32,860 bases of DNA, taken from NCBI GenBank assembly GCA_965218715.1, contig CBDCLY010000025.1, forward strand, positions 1 to 32,860, written 5' to 3'. The position numbers and the translations under genes were made by a program. The first letter of the stretch is position 1, and each line of letters begins with the position of its first letter. The notes beneath the pieces are model-generated. The model saw only the letters and a program-made list of their open reading frames with translations. It ran no database searches and was not told where the DNA came from. Of this stretch, positions 1 through 7,170 are shown in pieces. The stretch comes from CBDCLY01 sp965218715 (lineage in GTDB: Bacteria; Bacteroidota; Bacteroidia; Flavobacteriales_E; Vicingaceae).

Positions 1-437
1 AAGTCGGCAATAATAGTGTTTCCATTGTCGAAATTTAACTCATCAATTTTTGTTCTGAGGTCTGAATTGCCTTGAGCTTCTGAACTTTTAAACTGATCTC
101 GATTGCTATTGATTAAGGCAGACTTAATGTCCCAATATATGGGTTCATTTCTGGAAGAGTCAACGATTTCTTTCAATTGTGCTAACCTTCTTTTTTGACC
201 GGGGTATTCCCCAGGACCAATAGAGCCAGGCGAGGCAGCCGTTCCAAGGTCATAATAATCTGGGATGGAAAATCCATTGAGATCTATACTGTCTATTTTG
301 TCAATTTCACTCTGCAGATAAGCAAGTTGTGCTTGATTTGAAAGTGTACTCACAGTATCCTCTTTTGAACAAGAAGAAAAAAGAAATACAATTGATACTA
401 TTAATACCGTCTTGATTGAATAAATCGCCTTTGCCAT
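1..437 (-). CDS. Putative secreted lipoprotein (partial, N-terminal part)
   Basis: An open frame runs from an ATG at 437 off the left edge of the window, giving about 145 residues without a stop. The N-terminus is a lipoprotein signal peptide: a Lys-containing n-region, a hydrophobic stretch, then LFSSC with the lipobox Cys at about residue 23, followed by Ser-Lys-Glu. The mature part is polar and rich in Asn, Ser and Asp, with a Pro-Gly-Tyr-Asp section (SIPDYYDLG, PGEYPG), and no family is recognised. It would be anchored in the outer membrane or the periplasmic face. It is on the same strand as the two genes upstream (537-2473) but separated by 99 bases with its own -7-like box, so it is probably a separate unit. 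Function unknown. Confidence 0.7.
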   Translation of the reverse strand, partial: MAKAIYSIKTVLIVSIVFLFSSCSKEDTVSTLSNQAQLAYLQSEIDKIDSIDLNGFSIPDYYDLGTAASPGSIGPGEYPGQKRRLAQLKEIVDSSRNEPIYWDIKSALINSNRDQFKSSEAQGNSDLRTKIDELNFDNGNTIIAD

Positions 438-476
438 TTGCTAATTTAGATTTGTTCTAAATAAGAATTTTATTGG

Positions 477-484
477 CAAAAATA
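477..484 (-). promoter_or_regulatory. Bacteroidota -7 box for the lipoprotein gene
   Basis: On the minus strand these bases read TATTTTTG, a full match to the Bacteroidota -7 consensus TAnnTTTG, about 40 bases upstream of the ATG at 437. No clear -33 TTTG is present at the usual distance, so the call is tentative. Confidence 0.35.
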
Positions 485-506
485 CTGGAACATAGAGCTT
501 TTGACC

Positions 507-524
507 ATACCCTAAAAAGGGTAT
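507..524. terminator. Small intergenic hairpin, possible weak terminator
   Basis: A perfect 6-bp stem ATACCC/GGGTAT encloses the loop TAAAAA, in the gap after the DUF2306-type gene stop at 537. The short T run follows it only on the plus strand, whereas the neighbouring genes are on the minus strand, so termination is uncertain. Confidence 0.25.
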
Positions 525-536
525 TTTGATGATAGG

Positions 537-1217
537 CTAGTCAACTACATTATTCCTTTTTTTTGATTTTTTAAGTCCAAGCTTTTTACTCCAATTTTTA
601 GAACCTATGGTTATCATTGGTGTACCAATTACAGTTGGTAGAAGCCATATGATCCATTGTGGACTAAAGTCAATATTAACCACCAAAAAAGCGGTGCTTG
701 TTGCTATATAGGATCCGCCCATTCGGCCAATGTGCTTAATCAAATAACTGCCTTTAACGAAAGTTTTTCTTCGCATTAATTGAACATCTTCTAGGCACAT
801 CCAGCCTAAGAAAAAACCAAAAACGAGTAACATTGGAACTGATCCCGCAAAGCCAATCCTGAAGAAGTTAGAAATTCCAAGGTACAGCATAAATGAGGCA
901 ATTATCAAACATAAAAGACAAAAAAACCAATCAATAAATTGCGCACGAACCTCTTTCTTATTTCCTAGAATTCTTCGTCCTGTGAAAATCATATAGAAGC
1001 TAAATACTGCGATTGTTAGAATGAAAATATTGAAACTTAGGGAGCCAAGAATTAACCCAGTAATCACCACTACCATCATGGACCAGTAATAGATTAATCC
1101 TCCTTTTCGATGAATTTTACCTCCTTTTTTACTAAAAATGGCAAATAGGCCGCTAATTAAAGAAATGCTTCCTGCAAAAGCGTGCAGAAATAATACAATT
1201 GGGTGAATCTTTTCCAT
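537..1217 (-). CDS. DUF2306-like multi-pass membrane protein
   Basis: A 226-residue protein made largely of hydrophobic helices, roughly seven membrane spans, with a short basic C-terminal tail (KKLGLKKSKKRN). The first segment, with HAFAGSISLISGLFAIFSKK followed by GGKIHRKGG and a Tyr-Trp-Ser-Met stretch, has the layout I associate with the DUF2306 family (helix, small loop with a G-K-x-H-R-x-x-G signature, helix). The biochemical role of that family is not established. The ATG overlaps the stop of the upstream barrel gene by one base (TAATG), so the two are probably translationally coupled and form one transcript with 1217-2473. Cytoplasmic membrane location is clear; function is not. Confidence 0.65.
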   Translation of the reverse strand: MEKIHPIVLFLHAFAGSISLISGLFAIFSKKGGKIHRKGGLIYYWSMMVVVITGLILGSLSFNIFILTIAVFSFYMIFTGRRILGNKKEVRAQFIDWFFCLLCLIIASFMLYLGISNFFRIGFAGSVPMLLVFGFFLGWMCLEDVQLMRRKTFVKGSYLIKHIGRMGGSYIATSTAFLVVNIDFSPQWIIWLLPTVIGTPMITIGSKNWSKKLGLKKSKKRNNVVD

Positions 1218-2473
1218 TATTGTTTGTTTTTATATAATCGATATCTTTCTGGGTAAAAAACCAGTTGAATAAAATTAAATTCTAACTGACTAGCAACTAA
1301 AAAATTTCCATCTTTTTTTAAGGATAGTCTTGGGTTGTACCTGAGGTTGGTTCTAAGAATTAAATAATCCACATTAGTTTGTCTAATGTCCCAGCCAAAA
1401 ATGAGTCCGTATCCAAGGATATTCTTTTTCAATTTGACCACTTCGCTGCCAAAATCTGTTTCCCTTATCTGAACTCGATCAAAAGAAGCGAATGGCCCAA
1501 TGAAAGGCGCAAATCCGTGATAATCACCGATAAACTTAAATCCTTCAAAAGCAAAACTGTTTCGTTTCATTTGATGGGTATAACCAAATGCAGTTTCCTC
1601 TTGTTTTAAGGGCCTAAAGGAAATTCGAATTGCAGCGTCCCAATTGCTTTTATAATAAGCTACCCCTAAATCTGGGTATAAATTTCCTTCAATTTCATCA
1701 TTGAAAAAGGCATGGCGACTGGCAAATTCTGTTTTTTCTAAAGGAATTAGAGCGCTAAGGCCTATTCCAAAAGACCAAGCATCTAAAGCATCATTTTTGA
1801 CAGCTTTCTCATGGATTTTTTTCATGTACCTTTTTACCCCTTCAGTGCTATAGCTTTTTGTGAAGTCGACAATCTTCTTATAAGACAAAGAGATAGACCA
1901 GGGACTAAGTTTCAATTCTTGATTAAAGCTTCTGTTTATGTAATTGGTATATGAGCTTTTTGGGAAATATCGAGCTCCGATTTCAAATAGCCCATTTGAC
2001 TTGTTTCTATAGCTAAATCCCATTTCATAATAGGCTTGCCAGTTAGAATAAATAGGACCATCTAAACGCTCTAAACTCAATTGTAGTTCTTTACTGTTAA
2101 AACCAATGCCCAAATACGGACTAAACCCTTTTTGATCAATTCGTAATGGGTTGAGACGAAATCCAGTCAGCACCTCATTTGAAATGCTAATCCGTTTGCT
2201 ATCGTTAAGCATAAAGTTGTGCACAGGAATGGAAATGTAAAAATCTGCCAAACCCCAAAAGTGGGTGCCACCCATTACAATTCGCGGACTAATAGAGCTA
2301 GGTAAATTGCTTTCTAAAACAGTATTGTCGTTGTTTGAATAATTATAGGATCCAGACTCTTGAATGAATTCTATTTCAAGACCTAAATAGGATTCTGCGA
2401 AACGGTAACGGTCTCTTTGGGCGCTGACCCTAATGCAAGACAAAATGATTAATGAAAAAAGAATTGATCTCAT
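1217..2473 (-). CDS. Putative outer-membrane beta-barrel protein
   Basis: The open frame extends up to 2512, but I choose the internal ATG at 2473: it starts MRSILFSLIILSCIRVSAQ, a clear signal peptide with an Ala-Gln cleavage junction common in this phylum. The mature protein of about 400 residues alternates short amphipathic strands ending in aromatic residues (for example LGLEIEF, PYLGIGF, YEMGFSYR, WSISLSYKK, FEIGARYF, WDAAIRISFRP) with polar loops, and ends in strands near FIQLVFYPERYRLY. This pattern fits an outer-membrane beta-barrel, but I recognise no specific family. It overlaps the DUF2306-type gene downstream by one base, implying co-translation. A transporter or envelope-structure role is possible but unsupported. 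Confidence 0.6.
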   Translation of the reverse strand: MRSILFSLIILSCIRVSAQRDRYRFAESYLGLEIEFIQESGSYNYSNNDNTVLESNLPSSISPRIVMGGTHFWGLADFYISIPVHNFMLNDSKRISISNEVLTGFRLNPLRIDQKGFSPYLGIGFNSKELQLSLERLDGPIYSNWQAYYEMGFSYRNKSNGLFEIGARYFPKSSYTNYINRSFNQELKLSPWSISLSYKKIVDFTKSYSTEGVKRYMKKIHEKAVKNDALDAWSFGIGLSALIPLEKTEFASRHAFFNDEIEGNLYPDLGVAYYKSNWDAAIRISFRPLKQEETAFGYTHQMKRNSFAFEGFKFIGDYHGFAPFIGPFASFDRVQIRETDFGSEVVKLKKNILGYGLIFGWDIRQTNVDYLILRTNLRYNPRLSLKKDGNFLVASQLEFNFIQLVFYPERYRLYKNKQ

Positions 2474-2595
2474 AACAAATGCAAATGAACCTATGAAATT
2501 AAGTTCTTGCAATTATTTGTGTCCAAGGAGAAGAATTTGTGACGAATGTCAAAAGAAAGTGCATTCCTCCCTAGACCAGGGACAAATGGCAAACC

Positions 2596-3450
2596 TTATT
2601 TGGATAAACTTTCCTTTATTGAAGAAACATATTGTCTTGAAACTGGAATAATAAAATCATCCCAATATACAAGGCTTAAACTAAGACCTTGGGCATTCCC
2701 CCGAAAACTAGATACCTTTTCAAGATTAACAATATAACTTCTATGACATCTTTTTAAAGAAGAAATGTCTTTCAGATCTGTGTCAATTTTACTGATTGTG
2801 TTCCGTATTGTTTTTCTCTGTTTTCCGTCTTCATCATAAAAGACCTCAATGTAATTTTCCATTGATTTAATGGCGTATACTTGATTTAAAGAAAGCTTAA
2901 AAGACTCAGATTTATTGTTTGAATTAATTTCAATTTGTCTGCCACCTTCAGTTGTGTTTTTTGTGCTTTGATTTAAAGAATTCGCAATTTCAACGGCTTC
3001 TTTTAACCTACGATTGTAAACAATAAAAGTGCTAAGAGTAACAGGAAATAGGCCCACCAAAACAGTCATTCCTTGATAAAACAAAAAGCCATTCAGGTCA
3101 AATCTTAAAAAGTCCAATGAAACTGAATAAGCTAAATTGCTTGAGCCAATGAAGAAAAACATCCAAGTTGAATAGAGAATGTTTTTTCCAACATTCCATG
3201 ATTCTTTACTGAACCAATTTGGGAAAACTAGTCGAAACAAATGATAGCTAAACAACAAAGAACAAGCAGTAACAGCGCCATAGCCTAACAAGTGCCAAGC
3301 CTTATTTTCAGATTGATAATTGCTCAGTCCAAAGGGTTCGAAAAAGAATAAAAATAGAAAAACAAAAAGCCCAAAAAGCACAGCAGTTACTAGGTGTTTT
3401 TTGGGTGACTCATCAAAAGGGTAGGGTTCTTTTAGCAATTTCAATTTCAT
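2596..3450 (-). CDS. Membrane-anchored LytTR-family transcriptional regulator
   Basis: A 284-residue protein with two parts. Residues about 20-150 hold four hydrophobic helices with short loops. Residues about 180-280 form a LytTR DNA-binding domain: a short beta strand, YAIKSMENYIEVFY, then RKTIRNTISKID, and the signature LKRCHRSYIVNLEKV followed by IPVSRQY. Such membrane LytTR proteins lack a receiver domain, so the signal is presumably sensed in or at the cytoplasmic membrane. It starts 19 bases after the stop of the nitrilase-family gene and is probably its co-transcribed partner, itself preceded by an XRE/S24 regulator. The family call is secure; targets and ligand are unknown. Confidence 0.85.
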   Translation of the reverse strand: MKLKLLKEPYPFDESPKKHLVTAVLFGLFVFLFLFFFEPFGLSNYQSENKAWHLLGYGAVTACSLLFSYHLFRLVFPNWFSKESWNVGKNILYSTWMFFFIGSSNLAYSVSLDFLRFDLNGFLFYQGMTVLVGLFPVTLSTFIVYNRRLKEAVEIANSLNQSTKNTTEGGRQIEINSNNKSESFKLSLNQVYAIKSMENYIEVFYDEDGKQRKTIRNTISKIDTDLKDISSLKRCHRSYIVNLEKVSSFRGNAQGLSLSLVYWDDFIIPVSRQYVSSIKESLSK

Positions 3451-3469
3451 AATAACGAAAGTAAAGTTT

Positions 3470-4441
3470 TTAAGCCTTGTCCTTGTTCAAATCGTTGCTA
3501 GTTGACTCTTTAAAAGAAACTGGTGTATTTCTTTTTCTATTTACTTCAAGTGAAAACACGTCTGGTCTAGCATAATGACCACTAGGGTCAAAATTTTGTC
3601 TTTCTTCTTCTACTTTCAGGAGATTTAAGTCAGCGAATATTAGTTGTTCATCAAAAAGTTGAGGTTCAATTAACCAAGTGCCATCTGGGTTTGCTATACA
3701 AGAACCCCCATTGGTCAGAAAGTTTGGACATTCCTTTTTCATTTCATTGGCAAGTGGGAAGTTATCAGGAATGTCATCAGAATGCATTACAGTAGAGACA
3801 GAAATTACATAAGACCGGGATTCTCTTGCGATAAACCGGGTGATGTCTTTGGTATTAAAATCGCTTCCAGGCCAAACAGCCACATGAAGATTTTCAGCTT
3901 GGGCATACAAGGCGGTTCTGCTCAAGGGCATCCAATTCTCCCAACAATTTAGCCCACCAAGTCTAAATTCTTCCAAATCGTGACAAACCAGTCCATTACC
4001 ATCTCCAATTCCCCAAACCAAACGTTCTTCATAAGTGGGAATTAACTTTCGATGGATTGATTTTATCTTTCCAGATTGATCAATATAAATTAAGGAGCAA
4101 TACAGACTATGCCCTCCTCGACTTATTGGTCGCTCAATGATTCCTAAATAACAAGCGATTTTGTGTTTTTCACATTGTTTAAGAACAGGATCTAATTCAC
4201 CATTTTCTATGCATATGGATTCATTCAAATAATAAGCATAGCACTCTTTTTGAATTGCAGAATCAAAATTACTTGCTGCTGTTAATGATAACCAAAAAGG
4301 ATATCCGGGAAGCATGCCTTCACTAAATACAATAAGTTTAGACTGCTTTGAACTGGCTTGTTCAATAAAATCAAGAATTTTTAGAATTCCCTGTTTCTTG
4401 TTTAGCCAAGAACCCCTAGTTTGGGCAATGCTGACAATCAT
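3470..4441 (-). CDS. Nitrilase-family carbon-nitrogen hydrolase
   Basis: A 323-residue cytoplasmic enzyme of the nitrilase superfamily. The Glu-Lys-Cys catalytic triad is visible: Glu41 in FSEGMLPGYP, Lys132 in RKLIPTYEERLVWG, and Cys166 in LGGLNCWENW. The motifs around Lys and Cys resemble true nitrilases and cyanide hydratases more than amidases (NCWENWMPL, VWPGSDF), so a nitrile or cyano substrate is likely, though the sequence cannot fix it. Length suits the family. Its ATG overlaps the stop of the XRE/S24 regulator by four bases (ATGA) and the LytTR gene follows after 19 bases, so the enzyme sits between two regulators in a probable three-gene operon. Confidence 0.85.
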   Translation of the reverse strand: MIVSIAQTRGSWLNKKQGILKILDFIEQASSKQSKLIVFSEGMLPGYPFWLSLTAASNFDSAIQKECYAYYLNESICIENGELDPVLKQCEKHKIACYLGIIERPISRGGHSLYCSLIYIDQSGKIKSIHRKLIPTYEERLVWGIGDGNGLVCHDLEEFRLGGLNCWENWMPLSRTALYAQAENLHVAVWPGSDFNTKDITRFIARESRSYVISVSTVMHSDDIPDNFPLANEMKKECPNFLTNGGSCIANPDGTWLIEPQLFDEQLIFADLNLLKVEEERQNFDPSGHYARPDVFSLEVNRKRNTPVSFKESTSNDLNKDKA

Positions 4442-5211
4442 TGTGTTTTTAATTTTTTTACTTCATGCTGTAGCTGAGAAATGGCGAATGAAAGTTCGTC
4501 TACTGAAACCGTTTGATGGGTTTGTTCAGGCAGTTCGAAACTTATGTAGGCCTTTGCCTGCCAAATTTCCACAATAGAGGAATGGTCCAATTGAAAAGGA
4601 GGATAGGAAGAATTATCAGACTGAAATTCGAACACTGTATTCTCTAATTTTTGCAATCGTTTGTAAACAATTCCTTGATCTTTTGTTAAAACAACATAGC
4701 AAGCACCATTTTTTATCCATTGCCAATTTTCGATGTAGGATGCAAGCACATAGCTGCCAGAAGGTATAGGCAACATGCTATCTCCTTGAAGTTGAAATGC
4801 GCGAAAACTTCCCTGAGAAAATTGTGGGTCTGGAATTGAAAACTGTGGAAGTGACTTGATATAATTGGGGTCATCGTAAGCATTTAAATATCCAGCAGCT
4901 GCTTTAATCGGTACCATGCTAATTCGTTCATTATTGTTTTCATCTACAAGGATTGGAAGAATTTTTAAGGACTGCGACTTGCTTTTTTCTCTTGGATTGC
5001 CAGTTTTTAGGTCGCTGCCAATTATTTCCTCTACCTCAACTGAGAAAAAGGAGGAAATCTCTAGAAGTGAACTTAAATTGGGCTCAGCTCTCCCTTCTTC
5101 ATAAGAACCAATTTTGGGTCTAGTTAAACCTAGCTTTATTGCAAGATCCTCTTGGGTAAGTTTTTGTTCTTTCCTTAGGTGTTTTAAATTGCTAGAGAAA
5201 AAATGAGACAT
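4438..5211 (-). CDS. XRE-family regulator with S24 (LexA/CI-like) domain
   Basis: A 257-residue repressor-like protein. Residues about 6-60 form an XRE helix-turn-helix (LKHLRKEQKLTQEDLAIKLG, then RPKIGSYEEGRAEP). After a Lys/Ser-rich linker, residues about 100-215 are an S24 peptidase-like domain with an Ala-Gly pair (KAAAGYLN) in the place of the self-cleavage site, the Ser of GDSMLPI and a Lys in VYKRL as the possible catalytic dyad. A C-terminal heptad-like segment (ISQLQHEVKKLK) may assist dimerisation. The combination suggests a repressor inactivated by self-cleavage or ligand. It heads the probable operon with the nitrilase and LytTR genes, and two operator-like repeats lie just upstream. 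Confidence 0.85.
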   Translation of the reverse strand: MSHFFSSNLKHLRKEQKLTQEDLAIKLGLTRPKIGSYEEGRAEPNLSSLLEISSFFSVEVEEIIGSDLKTGNPREKSKSQSLKILPILVDENNNERISMVPIKAAAGYLNAYDDPNYIKSLPQFSIPDPQFSQGSFRAFQLQGDSMLPIPSGSYVLASYIENWQWIKNGACYVVLTKDQGIVYKRLQKLENTVFEFQSDNSSYPPFQLDHSSIVEIWQAKAYISFELPEQTHQTVSVDELSFAISQLQHEVKKLKTQ

Positions 5212-5215
5212 ATTT

Positions 5216-5247
5216 TGCTAAAAAATTTAGAATGCTAAAAAATGTAG
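5216..5247. promoter_or_regulatory. Tandem operator-like repeats upstream of the XRE/S24 gene
   Basis: Two copies of TGCTAAAAAAT(T/G)TAG begin at 5216 and 5233, a 17-base period. The first contains the perfect inverted repeat CTAAA-AAA-TTTAG (5218-5230); the second has one mismatch (CTAAA-AAA-TGTAG). Their place between the divergent XRE/S24 and DUF1883-like genes, beside a -7 box, suggests a binding site for the XRE regulator (inference). Confidence 0.45.
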
Positions 5248-5255
5248 TATATTTG
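5248..5255 (+). promoter_or_regulatory. -7 box for the DUF1883-like gene
   Basis: TATATTTG matches the TAnnTTTG consensus and lies 38 bases before the ATG at 5293, directly abutting the operator-like repeats. A good -33 element is not obvious. Confidence 0.4.
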
Positions 5256-5292
5256 ATGTGTAAATATAAGAAATCCTAATAAAATTAGCATC

Positions 5293-5559
5293 ATGAGACA
5301 AATACATCACAAAATAAGAGGAAGCCACCCTGGCTTTATTGGAATTGAGCTACCAGAGCAAACAAGTGTATTGTTACTGGATGAGGAGAATTTCAATGCC
5401 TACAGAAGAAATATTGACTTTAATGGAATAGAGGTGAAAGTTAAAGATGGCTATTGCCATTTTGAAAAGCCAATCAATGGTTCTTGGCATGTTGTAATCG
5501 AGGGAAGGACTTGTGACTTTTCACCAAAACAGGTTCACATCATTTACAAAGCCGCTTAA
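5293..5559 (+). CDS. DUF1883-like small protein
   Basis: An 88-residue soluble protein without signal peptide or membrane segment. Its layout matches what I recall of the DUF1883 family: a short N-terminal strand, a V-x-L-L-D-x-x-N-F-x-x-Y-R-R segment (residues about 26-39), a middle strand, then GSWHVVIEG near residue 64, and a final strand. The family is of unknown function and often lies near stress or phage-type genes. It is divergent from the XRE/S24 regulator and shares the repeat-bearing intergenic region with it, so it may be a target of that regulator. Its stop codon abuts the stop of pdeM on the other strand with no gap. Confidence 0.6.
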   Translation: MRQIHHKIRGSHPGFIGIELPEQTSVLLLDEENFNAYRRNIDFNGIEVKVKDGYCHFEKPINGSWHVVIEGRTCDFSPKQVHIIYKAA

Positions 5560-6201
5560 TCACATTGCCGGATTTACCGCATTATCACTTATTACAAATA
5601 ACCGATCTTGTGCCTTTACTTTGTTAAGGTGCAGTCCTGTTAGCGACCCAAATGCTGGTAGGACTCCTGTTTTTTTCCCAAAATGGAAGCAAGGCAACCT
5701 TAAACTCTGCCTTCCCTTTCCTTTCAACTTGACTCCAGGGTGAATGTGTCCACAAAGATTATAACCTAGATTACTTTGCTCTGGCTCATGACTTAAGTAG
5801 AAAGGATTTAAAAATAAATTCTGATTTACTTCAATTCTTAACTTGTCATATTCTTCAATAGGTAAAATGTCATGGTTACCTTGAATTAGGATAAAATTAA
5901 TTTTGTGGTGTTTTTTTCGAAAAGCAAGCATGTCATTGAATGCTAGGTTCCTTTCACTGTGAAATAGATCTCCCAAAAGGATCAGCGTTTTTACCTTAAA
6001 GTTAATCAGCAATTCTTCTAAGGTTCTCCAATCCTTTTCTGTATTATATTGAGGCAATTGAATTCCTGCTTTTTGAAAATGATTTGCCTTTCCTAGATGC
6101 AAATCTGCAATCAACAAAGTAGCTTCCTTTTTCCAATAGATTGCCTTTTGTGGAAGCAACACAAGCTCTTCTCCTTCAAGATTTATTTGACAGTTTTTCA
6201 C
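5560..6201 (-). CDS. pdeM: Ligase-associated DNA damage response metallophosphoesterase PdeM
   Basis: A 213-residue calcineurin-like phosphoesterase. Metal-binding motifs appear in order: Asp33 and His35 in IADLHLGK, Asp78 in LLGDLFHS, Asn109-His110 in QGNHD, His138 in LSHEP, and His152/His154 in CGHIHPG. Short length, the DLHLGKANHFQ segment and the C-terminal section with RLPCFHFG and LPAFGSLTG are typical of PdeM, the endonuclease/phosphodiesterase of the ligase-associated DNA damage response set. The usual partners are a DEXH helicase, an ATP-dependent ligase and an exonuclease-like protein; here only the helicase is in the window, about 8 kb away at 14241-16682. PdeM stands alone here, convergent with the DUF1883-like gene. 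Confidence 0.85.
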   Translation of the reverse strand: MKNCQINLEGEELVLLPQKAIYWKKEATLLIADLHLGKANHFQKAGIQLPQYNTEKDWRTLEELLINFKVKTLILLGDLFHSERNLAFNDMLAFRKKHHKINFILIQGNHDILPIEEYDKLRIEVNQNLFLNPFYLSHEPEQSNLGYNLCGHIHPGVKLKGKGRQSLRLPCFHFGKKTGVLPAFGSLTGLHLNKVKAQDRLFVISDNAVNPAM

Positions 6202-6256
6202 AGATCGAATTTCGGAAAACTGATGAAAGTATTTTCAAATTCATATTTTAGTCATT

Positions 6257-7108
6257 ATGGATCTAGAGAAGAACAGCAATTGTTTAAATTGCAATGCGGC
6301 CATTTCTGGCAATTTTTGCTCTTCGTGTGGGCAAAAAGTTATTCAGGCAAGCGACAAAACAATTAAGCGTTTTATTCAGGAATTTATCAGCAATGTTTTT
6401 TTTGCTGATGGCAAGTTAATAGGAACCTTGAAGGTAATGCTTACAAAGCCTGGAGAGCTCAGTAGACAATATATTTTAGGCATAAGAAAGCGGTACATGA
6501 GCCCTTTTCAACTTTTCTTTTTTGCCAACTTCATGTACTTTCTATTCCCAATATTAAGCACATTCAACACCTCTCTTTATACTCAATTGAATCGTTTGCC
6601 CTATAGTGCTTATGTAAAACCAATAGTGGCTGATCATTTAGAACAAAACGAAATTCAATATGAAGTATTTAGTTCAGATTTTAACACCGTTTCCTCGAGC
6701 AATGGTAAGCTGTTATTAATCATTTTGGTTTTGCTTCAAGCAGGAATATTTGCAGTCTTATTTTTTAGAAAAAGCAGGTTCTTTTTTAGTGATTATTTGG
6801 CAAGTGCAGCCTATTTCAATGGCTTGTATATTTTGGTTCTTTTGGTCTTTGTTCCTTCAATAATTTACCTATTGTCCAATTTTTTCGAATTCGAAATTCA
6901 TGAAAATGCCTATTTGAACGAAGTAAGTATCTCCTTAATCTTGGTTGCGCTCATTTTGACCTACATGACCGTTTTCATTAAAAGGGCATTTCAAGTGTCT
7001 CTGATAGAGTCATTTATAAAAAGCTTAATCGCTAGCGCATTGCTAATTCCCTCCTTTGTGGTGTATCGATTTATTCTATTTTGGATAAGTTTCTGGATGC
7101 TATGCTAG
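6257..7108 (+). CDS. DUF3667 membrane protein with zinc-ribbon-like N-terminus
   Basis: A 283-residue protein. It opens with a four-Cys zinc-ribbon-like element (CLNCNAAI, then FCSSCGQK, residues about 9-27), then an amphipathic region containing FIQEFISNVFFADGKLIGT and the conserved KPGELSRQYILGIRKRYMSP, and four to five hydrophobic helices to the C-terminus. This is the DUF3667 architecture, widespread in Bacteroidota and without a known function. The helices place it in the cytoplasmic membrane with the Cys cluster probably cytoplasmic. It is divergent from pdeM across 55 bases and followed by a hairpin terminator, so it is likely monocistronic. Confidence 0.8.
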   Translation: MDLEKNSNCLNCNAAISGNFCSSCGQKVIQASDKTIKRFIQEFISNVFFADGKLIGTLKVMLTKPGELSRQYILGIRKRYMSPFQLFFFANFMYFLFPILSTFNTSLYTQLNRLPYSAYVKPIVADHLEQNEIQYEVFSSDFNTVSSSNGKLLLIILVLLQAGIFAVLFFRKSRFFFSDYLASAAYFNGLYILVLLVFVPSIIYLLSNFFEFEIHENAYLNEVSISLILVALILTYMTVFIKRAFQVSLIESFIKSLIASALLIPSFVVYRFILFWISFWMLC

Positions 7109-7115
7109 CGGTCTT

Positions 7116-7135
7116 AGGCAATTGATGCCTTTTTG
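7116..7135 (+). terminator. Rho-independent terminator after the DUF3667 gene
   Basis: AGGCA-ATTGA-TGCCT forms a 5-bp stem with a 5-base loop, directly followed by five T residues. It lies 8 bases after the stop at 7108 and before the start of the large secreted repeat protein. Confidence 0.55.
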
Positions 7136-7136
7136 T

Positions 7137-7144
7137 TAACTTCG
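7137..7144 (+). promoter_or_regulatory. Possible -7 box for the large repeat protein
   Basis: TAACTTCG fits a TAnnTTCG variant of the Bacteroidota -7 box, 26 bases upstream of the ATG at 7171. Similar boxes lie before the receiver-like gene (18483) and ileS (20625). No convincing -33 element. Confidence 0.3.
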
Positions 7145-7170
7145 CGAAGCAATTTGTTTAACACTTTACT

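Noticed and set aside
2433..2737. Plus-strand open frames across the gap between the LytTR and barrel genes
   Set aside because: They overlap the ends of well-supported minus-strand genes, lack a promoter and show no domain.
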